Shown: positions 16,737 to 26,450, counted from the stretch's first letter. The stretch: DNA of 64,000 nucleotides from Ideonella_A sakaiensis_A (GCF_048320135.1 NZ_CP182947.1:3596001-3660000); one strand, 5' to 3'. Made by a program: numbers and translations. The notes: a model not told the origin generated them from the sequence alone.

Positions 16737-18505
16737 TGCGCCGTTTTGCCGAGCTGTTCCAGGCGCTGGATGCAAGCACGTCGACTGCCGACAAGGTGGC
16801 CGCACTGCGTCGTTATCTCGAGCAGGCGTCGCCCGCCGATGCCGCATGGGCGGTGTATTTTCTGGCTGGCGGACGGCCGCGCCGGACCGTACCAACGAGC
16901 ATGCTGCGCGGGCTGGCAACCGAACTTGCCGGCATCGATGACTGGCTGTTCGAGGAGTGTTATCAGGCGGTCGGCGACCTCGGCGAGACGATTGCGTTGA
17001 TCCTGCCGCCGGCCGAACGGCACAGCGACCGCGGCCTGGCCGACTGGATCGAGAACGGCCTGCTGCCGCTGCGCGATGTGGCGCCGGCCGAGCAGGCCGC
17101 GGCGATCGCCGGCTACTGGAACGAACTCGACAGCAGCGGCCGCTTCCTGCTCAGCAAGCTGATCGGTGGCGGTTTTCGCGTCGGCGTCAGCAAGCTGCTG
17201 GTGCAGCGTGCGCTGGCCGAATTTGCCGGTCTCGATCCGAAACTGGTCGCGCAGCGGATGATCGGTTATACCGACAAGCAGGCGAGGCCCGACGTGGCCG
17301 CCTTTCAACGGTTGATCGCCGCCGAGTCCGGCGACACCTCCGACGCTGCCGGCGCGGCCGGCAACGGCGGCCAGCCGTTTCCATTTTTTCTCGCTCATCC
17401 GCTGGATCTGCCACTGGCCGAATTCGAGCCTCGGCTCGGCTCGCCGGCGGATTGGCAGATCGAATGGAAATATGACGGCATCCGCGCGCAGATCGTTCGC
17501 CACGGCGGCCAGGTCTGGATCTGGACACGCGGCGAGGAACTGGTCACCGAGCGCTTCCCGGAGCTGCAGGCGCTGGCGCAGGATTGGCCCGATGGCAGCA
17601 TCGTCGATGGCGAAATCGTCGTCTGGAAAAACGATGCGCCGGCCAGTTTCGCGCTGCTGCAGCAGCGCATCGGCCGCAAGACACTCGGCCGCAAGATCCT
17701 CACCGATGCGCCGGTTGACTTCATCGCCTACGACCTGCTGGCCGATGGCGGCGTCGATCTGCGCAGCCAGCCGCAGCAGCAGCGGCGCAGCGCGCTCGAA
17801 CGCTTCGCGGCCGAGCAGAACCTGCGCATTGCGCCGCTCGTCGAAGGCAGCGACTGGGCCGCGCTGGCGGCAGTGCGCGAGCAGTCGCGGCAGCGCGGCG
17901 TCGAGGGGCTGATGCTGAAACACCGGCTCGCCGCTTACGGCCAGGGGCGGCGCAAGCAGCCCGGCCTGGCCGGCGGCACCTGGTGGAAATGGAAGATCGA
18001 CCCGCTCAGCGTCGATGCGATCCTGATCTATGCGCAGGCCGGCCATGGGCGGCGGGCCAGTGTCTATACCGACTACACCTTTGCGGTCTGGAACCGCCCG
18101 CCGGTCGATGCGGCCGAGGCGGCGGCGGTCGTCGAGGCGATCGCCGCACGGCGCCCGCCGGTCGACGGCGGCCTGCAGCTGGTGCCGTTCGCCAAGGCCT
18201 ACAGCGGCCTCAGCGATGCCGAATTTGCCAGCGTCGACCGCATCATCCGCGCCACCTCGGTCGACAAGTTCGGCCCGGTGCGCAGTGTCCGGCCGAGCCT
18301 ATTGTTCGAACTCGGCTTCGAAGGCATCAACCGCAGCGCGCGTCACAAGAGCGGCATCGCGGTGCGTTTTCCTCGCATGCTGCGGCTGCGCACCGACAAA
18401 CCCTTGCACGAGGCCGACAGCCTGGCCGAACTGGAAGCGCTGCTCGCGATGACATCGGAGCGCGGCAATGCAGCGCCTCCTGCTCCGCTCGAATCGGGCG
18501 GCTGA
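16736..18505 (+). CDS. ATP-dependent DNA ligase
   Basis: A 589-residue bacterial ATP-dependent ligase. It has an N-terminal DNA-binding domain (about 1-200), an adenylation domain with nucleophile Lys245 in E-W-K-Y-D-G-I-R, motif III-like V-D-G-E-I-V-V-W, motif IV E-G-L-M-L-K, motif V T-W-W-K-W-K, and a C-terminal OB fold to about residue 570. The architecture fits the bacterial DNA-repair ligases partnered with an MBL exonuclease, and the gene is coupled to the USP gene by TGATG. The closing R-x-P-R-M-x-R-x-R-x-D-K stretch is typical. Confidence 0.92.
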   Translation: MRRFAELFQALDASTSTADKVAALRRYLEQASPADAAWAVYFLAGGRPRRTVPTSMLRGLATELAGIDDWLFEECYQAVGDLGETIALILPPAERHSDRGLADWIENGLLPLRDVAPAEQAAAIAGYWNELDSSGRFLLSKLIGGGFRVGVSKLLVQRALAEFAGLDPKLVAQRMIGYTDKQARPDVAAFQRLIAAESGDTSDAAGAAGNGGQPFPFFLAHPLDLPLAEFEPRLGSPADWQIEWKYDGIRAQIVRHGGQVWIWTRGEELVTERFPELQALAQDWPDGSIVDGEIVVWKNDAPASFALLQQRIGRKTLGRKILTDAPVDFIAYDLLADGGVDLRSQPQQQRRSALERFAAEQNLRIAPLVEGSDWAALAAVREQSRQRGVEGLMLKHRLAAYGQGRRKQPGLAGGTWWKWKIDPLSVDAILIYAQAGHGRRASVYTDYTFAVWNRPPVDAAEAAAVVEAIAARRPPVDGGLQLVPFAKAYSGLSDAEFASVDRIIRATSVDKFGPVRSVRPSLLFELGFEGINRSARHKSGIAVRFPRMLRLRTDKPLHEADSLAELEALLAMTSERGNAAPPAPLESGG

Positions 18506-18589
18506 TGCGAGCTGCCTCACGACTGTGGTTTCGCAGGTCTTTGCGGGCCAGGGCAGTTTTTATGGTGCCGGGTCACTAAAATCGCCGAC

Positions 18590-19525
18590 ATGCTCGCCCA
18601 ACGCACCTTGAAGTCCCTGACCCGCGCGATCGGTGTCGGCGTCCACAGCGGACAGCGGGTCGAGCTGACGTTGAAACCCGCGCCGGTCGACACCGGCATC
18701 GTCTTTCGACGCGTCGATCTGCCGCAGGTCGTCGAGATTCCGGTCAGCGCGACCGCGGTCTGCGATACCCGGCTGGCGACCGCGCTGTCGCCGGGCGGCG
18801 ACCCCGGCGCGCCGAAGGTCAAGACGGTGGAGCACCTGATGTCGGCCTGCTCCGGGCTCGGCATCGACAACCTGATCGTCGACATCACCGGCGAGGAGGT
18901 GCCGATCCTCGACGGGTCTGCCGCATCGTTCGTCTTTCTGCTGCAAAGCGCCGGCATCGAACTGCAGTCTGCGCCGAAGCGCTTCCTGCGCGTCAAGAAG
19001 ACGGTCGAGGTCCGAGACGGCGAGGGCAAGCGGCTGATGTGGGCGCGGCTCGAGCCTTTTGAAGGCTACAAGCTGACCTTCGAGATCGACTTCGACCACC
19101 CGGCGGTCAGCCAGACCGGCCAGCACGTGGTGTTCGACATGGCCAGCGGCCAGTACAAGCGAGAGATCGCCAGAGCCCGCACCTTCGGCTTCACGAAGGA
19201 TGTCGAGATGATGCGCTCGCGCGGTCTCGGCCTCGGCGGCAGCATGGACAACGTCGTCGTCGTCGACGACCACAAGGTGCTGAATGTCGGTGGGCTGCGC
19301 TATGACGACGAGTTCGTCAAGCACAAGATGCTCGACGCGATTGGCGACATGTACATGGTCGGCCATCCGCTGCTCGCCGCCTACAGCGCCTTCAAGAGCG
19401 GCCACGGGCTGAACAACCTGCTGCTGCGCGCGCTGCTTGCCGATCCGTCGGCCTACGAGATCGTCAGCTTCGACGATGCCTCGAAGGCGCCGGCCGGTTT
19501 TGCCGATCTGGCGCCGGCATGGTGA
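18590..19525 (+). CDS. lpxC: UDP-3-O-acyl-N-acetylglucosamine deacetylase
   Basis: Zinc deacetylase committing the cell to lipid A synthesis. The 311-residue product has the zinc motif T-V-E-H-L-M-S-A, the D-I-T-G-E-E-V-P-I-L-D-G-S-A motif, and the second metal and catalytic region K-H-K-M-L-D-A-I-G-D. It stands alone here instead of at the end of the division cluster after ftsZ, as it does in many proteobacteria. A TAAAAT-like box shortly before the ATG may be its promoter. Confidence 0.96.
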   Translation: MLAQRTLKSLTRAIGVGVHSGQRVELTLKPAPVDTGIVFRRVDLPQVVEIPVSATAVCDTRLATALSPGGDPGAPKVKTVEHLMSACSGLGIDNLIVDITGEEVPILDGSAASFVFLLQSAGIELQSAPKRFLRVKKTVEVRDGEGKRLMWARLEPFEGYKLTFEIDFDHPAVSQTGQHVVFDMASGQYKREIARARTFGFTKDVEMMRSRGLGLGGSMDNVVVVDDHKVLNVGGLRYDDEFVKHKMLDAIGDMYMVGHPLLAAYSAFKSGHGLNNLLLRALLADPSAYEIVSFDDASKAPAGFADLAPAW

Positions 19526-19562
19526 AGCCGACCGCCAGGCGAAACGAAGAACAACTGCATCC

Positions 19563-19745
19563 GTGATCTTCCGCGTCCTGATCCTGATCGGCCTGCTCGC
19601 CGGCCTGCTCTGTTTTGCCGCCTATGCGTGGACCGGGCAGATCGTCTGGCGGCATCGGGGGCTGCTCATCATCAAGTGGACGGTCGGCATCGCGCTCGCG
19701 TTTTTTGCGGTGCTGTTCGTGCAGCGGCTGGTCGAGATGATGTAG
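19563..19745 (+). CDS. small two-helix membrane protein
   Basis: A 60-residue protein read from a GTG 37 bases after lpxC. It consists of two hydrophobic segments (about residues 3-22 and 33-52) joined by a short W-R-H-R-G turn. There is no recognised domain. A GAAGAA stretch about 9 bases before the GTG can serve as ribosome-binding site. Composition and codon pattern look coding, and small membrane proteins are often annotated in this position. Confidence 0.6.
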   Translation: MIFRVLILIGLLAGLLCFAAYAWTGQIVWRHRGLLIIKWTVGIALAFFAVLFVQRLVEMM

Positions 19746-19752
19746 GCCTCGC

Positions 19753-22700
19753 TCAGTCGTCGGTGTCGGCCTCGATGACGTGGCCGCTGGCCGGATCGAT
19801 GTGAAAGACGCGCGTCGTCCCGGCCGGAAAATCGCAGACCTTGCCGCCGACGTCGAGCACGAATGGCGGCGCATCGTGATCGCGGCTGCGCACCGTCAGC
19901 GATTCGTGCATCACCCGCAGATCGAGCGAATGGCCCCGGTAGCGGATGCGCATGTCGAGCCGCCTGACTTCCTGCGGCAGCTGCGGATTCAGGTGCAGCA
20001 CATCGGCGCGGATCTCGATGCCGGTGGTGACCCGTTGCATCAGGTCGACGGTGCCGGCCATTGCGCCGAGATGCACACCTTCTGCCGCCGTGCCCTGCTG
20101 GATGTCGCTGACGTCGCTCTGCAGCGCCTCGGCGAAATAACGCATCGCGCGCGGCCGGTCCGAACGTGCCAGCACCCAGGCATGAACGACCCGGCTCAAT
20201 GTCGAGCCATGTGAGGTGCGGGCCGTGTAGTAGGCGACGTTGCGCGGGATGGTTTCGTATTCGAACGGGTAGTCGAGGCGTTCGAACAGCTGGTGCAATT
20301 CCTCGGCCGAGAACAGGTAGAACAGCATCAGCACATCGGCCTGCTTCGACAGCTTGTAGCGGTTCGCGCTGTCGTGTTCCTGCTCGAGGATCAGGTCGAG
20401 GCGCTGGATATTGCCGTGGCGGTTCCGGTACGCCTGCCAGTCGAATTCGAGCAGTTTCTCGTAGCCCTCGAACTGGCTGATGATGCCGTCGTCGTGGAAG
20501 GGCACGAACATCCGGCGGCTGATGTCGCTCCAGCGCTCGATGTCGGTATCGGTGAGGCCGAGCAGCGCCATCAGCTCGCTGCGCCGCAACGCGGACAGCA
20601 GATCGAGCACCTCGATTGCCCGGCACAGCACCCACACCGCCATCACGTTGGTATAGGCGTTGTTGTCGATGCCGGCGTTGCTCGCGCCGGGGTAGGCGTC
20701 GTGGAATTCGTCCGGCCCCATCACGCCGCGGATCACATAGCGGCCGAGCGTGTCGTCGAAGCGCGCGATGCTGGCCCAGAAACTGGCGATGTCGAGGATC
20801 AGTTCGGCGCCGTAGGAGTGCAGGAATTCGACGTCGCGGCTGACCTGGAAATATTGCCAGACGTTGTACGCGATCGCGCTGTTGACGTGGCGCTGCAGCC
20901 AGGTGTTGTCGGGCATCCAGCGCTGCGAGCGCGGATTGAGGTTCATCTGGTGCGTTTCTTCCTGGCCGTCGCTGCCGCTCTGCCACGGAAACATCGCACC
21001 CCGATAACCGGCCGCCGCCGCGGCGGCGCGGGCTTCGCCGAGGCGTCGATGGCGGTACATCAGCAGCGAGCGGGTGATCTCCGGCAGCCGGAAATTGAAG
21101 AACGGGAAGATGAACAATTCGTCCCAGAAGATGTGGCCCTGGTAGGCCTCGCCGGTCCAGCCGCGCGCCGGCACACCGATGTCGAGGCCGATCGAGTTCG
21201 GCGCGACCGCCTGCAGCAGGTGGAACATGTTCAGCCGCAGCAGCATCGGCGCATTGATGCCGAAACCGGCGCCGGCCGGCTGCAGGTGCACTTCGAAACG
21301 CCGCCACAGGTGTTTCCATGCCAGCTGCTGCGCTGCCGCCAGATCGGCAAAGCGTCCAGCGCGGGCCGCCGCCGTGCGCGCGGCCAGCGTGCACTCGGCA
21401 ATCGCGTGGTCGCGCGAGGTATACAGCGACTGGACCTTCTCGATGACGACGGTCTCGCCGCTGCGCAGCGCGACCTCGAACGCCTGGCCGATCAGGCCGG
21501 GTTTGTCGACCGTGCGCCGCTGCGGCTGCAGTTGCTTGTCGTCGAGCCAGACCCGGGTGCGTGCGACCTGCGCGACCCGCAGCTTCGACTGGCTGGTCGT
21601 GACCAGTTGCAGCACGCTGTCGTCATCGACGACCTCGGCCTGCAGCGGCTGCAGATGTTGCTTGTTGAAGCGACGGTACAAGCGCGCGCCGGCATTGACG
21701 ACGCGGGCGTCGATCGCCGAGCAGAAACCGACCTCGCCACTCCAGTTCTCGGCGGTCAGGCTCAGTTCGACCGCCGCCACGTGCATCGCGTCCATCGATA
21801 CCAGGCGCCGCTCGACGAGGCTGCTGCGCCGACCCTGCTCGTCCTCGAAACGCAGCCGGCGCAGCAGCAGACCGGCACGCAAGTCGAGCTGCTGGTGGTA
21901 TTCGAGCAGCTTGGTGCTGCTGGTCGAGAACCACGGCCCGTCACCGATGCGCAGCGAAATCGGCAGCCAGTTCGGAAAATTGACCAGATCCTCGGTTTCG
22001 ACGATCCGGTCGGGAAACTCGGTGCGCAGCCGGTTGTAGCCGCCGGCCAGGTAGGTGCCGGGGTAGTGGATGTCATCGGCAACCGCATCGACCGTGGCGC
22101 CGCGGGTCGCAAAAAATCCGTTGCCGAGTGTGCACAGCGACTCGCGAATCCCTTCCTGGTCCGGATCGAAACCATCGAAGCTGAGCGACCACGCCGACGG
22201 CGGATCCTCGACCAGCTTGATCTGCGCGAGGTCATCGACGACGACGTCGGCGCCGGCATCACGCAACGCCTGTGCCTGGCCGCCGCGGTCGACGCCGATC
22301 ACATGGGCAAAGCGGGCCGCGCGACCGGCCGCGACACCGGCGGTGGCATCCTCGACGACCACCGCCCGCGACGGCGGAATGCCAAGCCGACGGGCCGCCT
22401 CCAGAAAGCTGTCCGGCGCCGGCTTGCCGCGCAGCTTGCCGTTGCCGAGGTCGTTGCCGTCGACCCGGACGTCGAACAGCCCGGCGATGCCGGCCGCCTC
22501 GAGAACCGCCTTGCAGTGGCGGCTCGACGAAACGACCGCGGTCTTCACATCGTGCTCGCGCAACTGCCTGACCAGCGCCAGCGACGAGTCGTAGATGGCC
22601 ACGCCGAGTTGCTCGAGCATGCGGCTGAAGTGCTCGTCCTTCGCGCGGCCGAGTGCCGCGATGGTCTCGACTTCGGGGCCGTCTTCGGGCGTACCGGGCG

Positions 22701-22968
22701 GCAGCACGATGCCGCGCGACGCCAGAAAGGCCTCGGCCCCTTCGCTTCGCGGCTTGCCGTCGACGTGGACGAGGTAGTCGGTCTCGATGTCGAAAGGCTC
22801 GAACGGCTCGCCAGTCTGCTGCGAGCGGCGCTCGAGAAAATCATCGAACAACCGCTTCCACGCCGCCGCGTGGACCTGCGCGGTTTTTGTCAAGACGCCG
22901 TCGAGGTCGAACAGCACCAGATCGACATCGCGCGGAACGAGCAGGAATTCGGACAGGTTGTCGTTCAT
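19753..22968 (-). CDS. beta-phosphoglucomutase (HAD) fused to GH65 disaccharide phosphorylase
   Basis: A 1,071-residue two-enzyme fusion. Residues 15-255 are a HAD-type beta-phosphoglucomutase: D-L-D-G-V-L-T (Asp21/Asp23), an S-S-S motif II, G-K-P-A-P-D and V-V-E-D-A. The rest is glycoside hydrolase family 65: a beta-sandwich, an (alpha/alpha)6 barrel with F-W-D and the general acid Glu near residue 751 in G-P-D-E-F-H, then S-H-G-S-T-L-S, the phosphate-binding loop of phosphorylases. It should split trehalose, maltose or kojibiose with phosphate to beta-glucose-1-phosphate and convert that to glucose-6-phosphate. The exact disaccharide is not readable. Confidence 0.88.
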   Translation of the reverse strand: MNDNLSEFLLVPRDVDLVLFDLDGVLTKTAQVHAAAWKRLFDDFLERRSQQTGEPFEPFDIETDYLVHVDGKPRSEGAEAFLASRGIVLPPGTPEDGPEVETIAALGRAKDEHFSRMLEQLGVAIYDSSLALVRQLREHDVKTAVVSSSRHCKAVLEAAGIAGLFDVRVDGNDLGNGKLRGKPAPDSFLEAARRLGIPPSRAVVVEDATAGVAAGRAARFAHVIGVDRGGQAQALRDAGADVVVDDLAQIKLVEDPPSAWSLSFDGFDPDQEGIRESLCTLGNGFFATRGATVDAVADDIHYPGTYLAGGYNRLRTEFPDRIVETEDLVNFPNWLPISLRIGDGPWFSTSSTKLLEYHQQLDLRAGLLLRRLRFEDEQGRRSSLVERRLVSMDAMHVAAVELSLTAENWSGEVGFCSAIDARVVNAGARLYRRFNKQHLQPLQAEVVDDDSVLQLVTTSQSKLRVAQVARTRVWLDDKQLQPQRRTVDKPGLIGQAFEVALRSGETVVIEKVQSLYTSRDHAIAECTLAARTAAARAGRFADLAAAQQLAWKHLWRRFEVHLQPAGAGFGINAPMLLRLNMFHLLQAVAPNSIGLDIGVPARGWTGEAYQGHIFWDELFIFPFFNFRLPEITRSLLMYRHRRLGEARAAAAAAGYRGAMFPWQSGSDGQEETHQMNLNPRSQRWMPDNTWLQRHVNSAIAYNVWQYFQVSRDVEFLHSYGAELILDIASFWASIARFDDTLGRYVIRGVMGPDEFHDAYPGASNAGIDNNAYTNVMAVWVLCRAIEVLDLLSALRRSELMALLGLTDTDIERWSDISRRMFVPFHDDGIISQFEGYEKLLEFDWQAYRNRHGNIQRLDLILEQEHDSANRYKLSKQADVLMLFYLFSAEELHQLFERLDYPFEYETIPRNVAYYTARTSHGSTLSRVVHAWVLARSDRPRAMRYFAEALQSDVSDIQQGTAAEGVHLGAMAGTVDLMQRVTTGIEIRADVLHLNPQLPQEVRRLDMRIRYRGHSLDLRVMHESLTVRSRDHDAPPFVLDVGGKVCDFPAGTTRVFHIDPASGHVIEADTDD

Positions 22969-23010
22969 CGGGCGTCGCTTCCGTGCCGGCCGGTCAGCGT
23001 CGAACGCGCC

Positions 23011-23625
23011 TCATGACCAGCCGAAAAACCCGGCAATCGTGCCGAGGTGGTTCTCGAATTCACTGAAGGCATGATCGCCGCCTTCGAGCAGCACCATCTT
23101 CGCACCGTGATGGCGGTCGACCATCTCGCGCCAGTCGAGCACCTCGTCGCCCTTGGCGATCAGCGCCAGCATCAGCTGCTGCCGCAACAGGCGCGGCGGT
23201 GTCAGCCGGCGCAGTTCGTCGACATGTTCGGCGCGGAATTCGAACGGCTCGTTGCCATGCCAGGTCGTCGTGCTGCCGATCATTGCCGCCAGATCGCGCG
23301 CCTGGTCGACCGCCGGATTGATCAGCACGGTGCGGCAGCCGAGCTCCTCGCCGAGCAGACCGGCATAAAAACCGCCAAGCGAACTGCCGATCACCGCGCG
23401 ACTCGCCGCCGGCCAATGCGCAGTCAGCTCACGGATCATCGCCATCGCTGCGGCCGGAGACGGCGGCAATTGCGGGCAGGCCCAGCTCACCTCCGGCCGA
23501 TGCCGGGCGACCCAGCGCGCCATCTGCGTTGCCTTCGTCGAGCGCGGTGACGAGCGGAAGCCGTGCAGGTAGAGCAGGTGGCTGACCGGTGTCGGCGGCG
23601 TCATGGGCTGCGTGGTCTGGTCCAT
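23011..23625 (-). CDS. YqiA/YcfP family alpha/beta hydrolase (esterase)
   Basis: A 204-residue alpha/beta hydrolase with L-Y-L-H-G-F-R-S-S-P near the start, nucleophile elbow G-S-S-L-G-G and a late G-D-H-A-F containing the catalytic His. These marks match the YqiA/YcfP esterase family. The Met at 23625 is used; a second Met seven codons later is also possible. It follows mpl by 16 bases on the same strand, so it is probably co-transcribed. Natural substrate unknown. Confidence 0.82.
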   Translation of the reverse strand: MDQTTQPMTPPTPVSHLLYLHGFRSSPRSTKATQMARWVARHRPEVSWACPQLPPSPAAAMAMIRELTAHWPAASRAVIGSSLGGFYAGLLGEELGCRTVLINPAVDQARDLAAMIGSTTTWHGNEPFEFRAEHVDELRRLTPPRLLRQQLMLALIAKGDEVLDWREMVDRHHGAKMVLLEGGDHAFSEFENHLGTIAGFFGWS

Positions 23626-23641
23626 TGCGCAGCCTGTCGCC

Positions 23642-25051
23642 TCAGCGCGTCGCGGCGCGCGCCGCCAGCCCGTCGAGCAGCTTCTGATGGATGCCGGCGA
23701 AGCCGCCATTGCTCATGCACAGCAGGTGGTCGCCGGGCCGGGCCGCGTCGAGCACCCGTCGCACCAGCTCGTCGATGTCGTCGCTGACGACGACCGGCAC
23801 TTCCAGGGGCTGCAATGCCTCCGCGGCATCCCAACCCAGCCCCTTGCTGTGGCAGAACGCGAGGTCGACTTCCTCGAGTGCCCACGGCAGCTGGGCCTTC
23901 ATGCTGCCGAGTTTCATCGTGTTCGAGCGTGGCTCGAAGATCGCCAGGATGCGGGTGCGTGCATCGTCATGGGCGCTCTGCAGCGAATCGAGCTTGCTGC
24001 GCAGCCCGGCCACGGTGGTATGGATCGCGGTCGGATGGTGGGCAAAATCGTCGTAGACGACGATGCCGTCGACCTCGCCGCGCAACTCGAGGCGGCGCCG
24101 CACATTGCCGAAGCTGCCGAGCGCCGCCGCGCCGACTTCGGCATCGACGCCGAGGTGTTCGGCGGCGGCGATCGCGGCCAGCGCATTGAGCTGGTTGTGC
24201 TCGCCCAGCAGGCCCCATTCGACGCGGGCAATCTTCATCGCGCCGCGCAGCACGTCGAAGGCATGCGCCTCGCCGCGCGCACGCAGCTGCCCAGGCGCCT
24301 CCTTGCGCGGGCCGAAGCGCATCACGTCGCTCCAGCAGCCCATCGCGATCACCCGCTGCAGCGCCTCCTCGCGCGCATTGACGACCAGCCGACCGGATGC
24401 CGGCACCGTGCGCACCAGGTGATGGAACTGGCGCTCGATCGCCTGCAGATCGTCGAAGATGTCCGCGTGGTCGAACTCGAGGTTGTTCAGGATCGCGGTG
24501 CGCGGCCGGTAATGGACGAACTTGCTGCGCTTGTCGAAAAACGCGGTGTCGTATTCGTCGGCCTCGATCACGAACGGCAGTACCGGCTGGCCGGTGGTTG
24601 CGCCGAGCCGCGCCGAGACGCCGAAATTGACCGGCACGCCGCCGATCAGGAAACCCGGCTTCAGACCGGCATGCTCGAGGATCCACGCCAGCATGCCCGA
24701 GGTCGTCGTCTTGCCATGGGTGCCGGCGACGGCCAGCACATGGCGGCCCGGCAGCACCTGTTCGGCCAGCCACTGCGGACCGCTGGTATAGGCCGCGCCG
24801 GCGTCGAGGATGGCCTCGATCAGCGGATTGCCGCGGGTGACGACATTGCCGACGACAAAGACGTCGGGCTTCAGTGCCATCTGGCCGGCGTCGTAGCCTT
24901 CGATCAGTTCGATGCCGAGCGATCGCAGCTGGTCGCTCATCGGCGGGTAGACGCCGGCATCGCAGCCGGTGACCCGGTGCCCGGCCTCGCGGGCCAGCGC
25001 TGCCAGCCCGCCCATGAAGGTGCCGCAGATGCCGAGAATGTGGATATGCAT
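23642..25051 (-). CDS. mpl: UDP-N-acetylmuramate:L-alanyl-gamma-D-glutamyl-meso-diaminopimelate ligase
   Basis: Mur-ligase relative that attaches recycled tripeptide to UDP-MurNAc in peptidoglycan recycling. The 469-residue product opens with M-H-I-H-I-L-G-I-C-G-T-F-M-G-G, diagnostic for Mpl rather than MurC, and carries the ATP loop G-T-H-G-K-T-T at residues 110-116, E-A-D-E-Y-D-T-A-F and the D-D-F-A-H-H-P-T-A-I motif. It is transcribed after hemL with about 100 bases between them. Confidence 0.95.
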   Translation of the reverse strand: MHIHILGICGTFMGGLAALAREAGHRVTGCDAGVYPPMSDQLRSLGIELIEGYDAGQMALKPDVFVVGNVVTRGNPLIEAILDAGAAYTSGPQWLAEQVLPGRHVLAVAGTHGKTTTSGMLAWILEHAGLKPGFLIGGVPVNFGVSARLGATTGQPVLPFVIEADEYDTAFFDKRSKFVHYRPRTAILNNLEFDHADIFDDLQAIERQFHHLVRTVPASGRLVVNAREEALQRVIAMGCWSDVMRFGPRKEAPGQLRARGEAHAFDVLRGAMKIARVEWGLLGEHNQLNALAAIAAAEHLGVDAEVGAAALGSFGNVRRRLELRGEVDGIVVYDDFAHHPTAIHTTVAGLRSKLDSLQSAHDDARTRILAIFEPRSNTMKLGSMKAQLPWALEEVDLAFCHSKGLGWDAAEALQPLEVPVVVSDDIDELVRRVLDAARPGDHLLCMSNGGFAGIHQKLLDGLAARAATR

Positions 25052-25153
25052 GGGGAATTCTAGATTTCGTCGTCTCGACAGGAACTGGCAAGCTTCGTGC
25101 CGGGGACGACGGCATGGCGCGCAGCCGCGATGGCACGCGCCGGTGCCGGCGGC

Positions 25154-26440
25154 TCAGCCGCCGAGCGCCTCCCCCGCAGCCTGCACGGTCGCGGCGATAT
25201 CGGCATCGCTGTGGGCGGCGCTGACGAAGCCGGCCTCGTACAGCGCCGGCGCGAAATAGACGCCGCGGTCGAGCATCGCATGGAAGAAGCGGTTGAAGCG
25301 GTCCTTGTCGGTGGCCATCACCTGAGCGTAGTTCTGCGGCAGTGACGATGTGAAGAAGAAGCCGAACATGCCGCCTTCGCTGTCGCCGACCATCTCGACG
25401 CCGGCTTTGGCTGCAGCGGCTGTCAGGCCGGTCACCAGCGATCGGGTGCGCTCGGCCAGGCTGTCGTAGAAACCGGGCTGCTGGATTTCGCGCAAGGTCG
25501 CCAGGCCGCAGGCGGTCGCGACCGGGTTGCCGGACAAGGTGCCAGCCTGGTAGACCGGCCCGAGCGGCGCGAGGTGCTCCATGATCGTGCGCGACGCGCC
25601 GAATGCGGCCAGCGGCATGCCGCCGCCGATCACCTTGCCGAAGACGCTGATGTCCGGCGCGAAGCCGGGCAGTTCGCGGGCGTAGAGGCTTTGCGCGCCG
25701 CCGAGCGCGACCCGGAAGCCGGTCATCACCTCGTCGAACACCAGCAAGGCGCCGTGCGTGTTGCACAGTTCGCGCAGCCGGCGCACGAACGGCACGCTGG
25801 CGCGGACAAGATTCATGTTGCCGGCAATCGGTTCGAGCATCGCGCAGGCGATGTCCTTGCCGTGGGTCGCAAACGCCTCGTCGAGCTGCTGCAGATTGTT
25901 GTATTCGAGAACCAGCGTGTGTTGCACCACTTCTGCCGGCACTCCGGCGCTGGTCGGAAAACCGAAGGTCGCGAGGCCCGAGCCGGCCTTCACCAGCAGC
26001 GCATCGGCATGGCCGTGGTAACAGCCCTCGAACTTGATGATGTGGCTGCGCCCGGTCACGCCGCGCGCCAGCCGCAGGGCGCTCATGCAGGCCTCGGTGC
26101 CCGAACTGACCAGCCGCAATTGCTCGATCGACGGCACCAGCCGGATCACCTCCTCGGCCAGCTCGACCTCGCGCTCGGTCGGCGCGCCGAACGACAGGCC
26201 GTCGCGGGCGGCGCGGGTGACCGCATCGAGCACCGCCGGGTGGCCGTGGCCGAGGATCATCGGTCCCCACGAACCGATGTAGTCGATGTAGCGCCGGCCT
26301 TCGGCGTCGACGATGTAGGCGCCACTGGCGCTGGCGATGAAACGCGGCGTGCCGCCGACGGCGCGGAATGCGCGCACCGGTGAATTGACGCCGCCGGGAA
26401 TCACGCGCATCGCGCGTTCGAAAAGGGCCTGGTTGCTCAT
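25154..26440 (-). CDS. hemL: glutamate-1-semialdehyde 2,1-aminomutase
   Basis: PLP enzyme making 5-aminolevulinate in the C5 haem pathway. The 428-residue product has the N-terminal I-P-G-G-V-N-S-P-V-R-A-F motif, the S-S-G-T-E-A cofactor site, F-D-E-V-M-T-G-F-R at 235-243 and PLP Lys269 in V-F-G-K-V-I-G-G-G-M-P. The start at 26440 matches homologues. It lies 10 bases downstream of the thiD-like gene on the same strand, so both likely share one transcript. Confidence 0.95.
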   Translation of the reverse strand: MSNQALFERAMRVIPGGVNSPVRAFRAVGGTPRFIASASGAYIVDAEGRRYIDYIGSWGPMILGHGHPAVLDAVTRAARDGLSFGAPTEREVELAEEVIRLVPSIEQLRLVSSGTEACMSALRLARGVTGRSHIIKFEGCYHGHADALLVKAGSGLATFGFPTSAGVPAEVVQHTLVLEYNNLQQLDEAFATHGKDIACAMLEPIAGNMNLVRASVPFVRRLRELCNTHGALLVFDEVMTGFRVALGGAQSLYARELPGFAPDISVFGKVIGGGMPLAAFGASRTIMEHLAPLGPVYQAGTLSGNPVATACGLATLREIQQPGFYDSLAERTRSLVTGLTAAAAKAGVEMVGDSEGGMFGFFFTSSLPQNYAQVMATDKDRFNRFFHAMLDRGVYFAPALYEAGFVSAAHSDADIAATVQAAGEALGG

Positions 26441-26450
26441 GGCTACAGCT

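Noticed and set aside
20293..23016. A 907-codon open frame on the plus strand opposite the GH65 fusion
   Set aside because: It is antisense to a gene with clear motifs, has no ribosome-binding site or recognisable domain, and is Arg/Gln/His-rich as expected of reverse frames in GC-rich genes.
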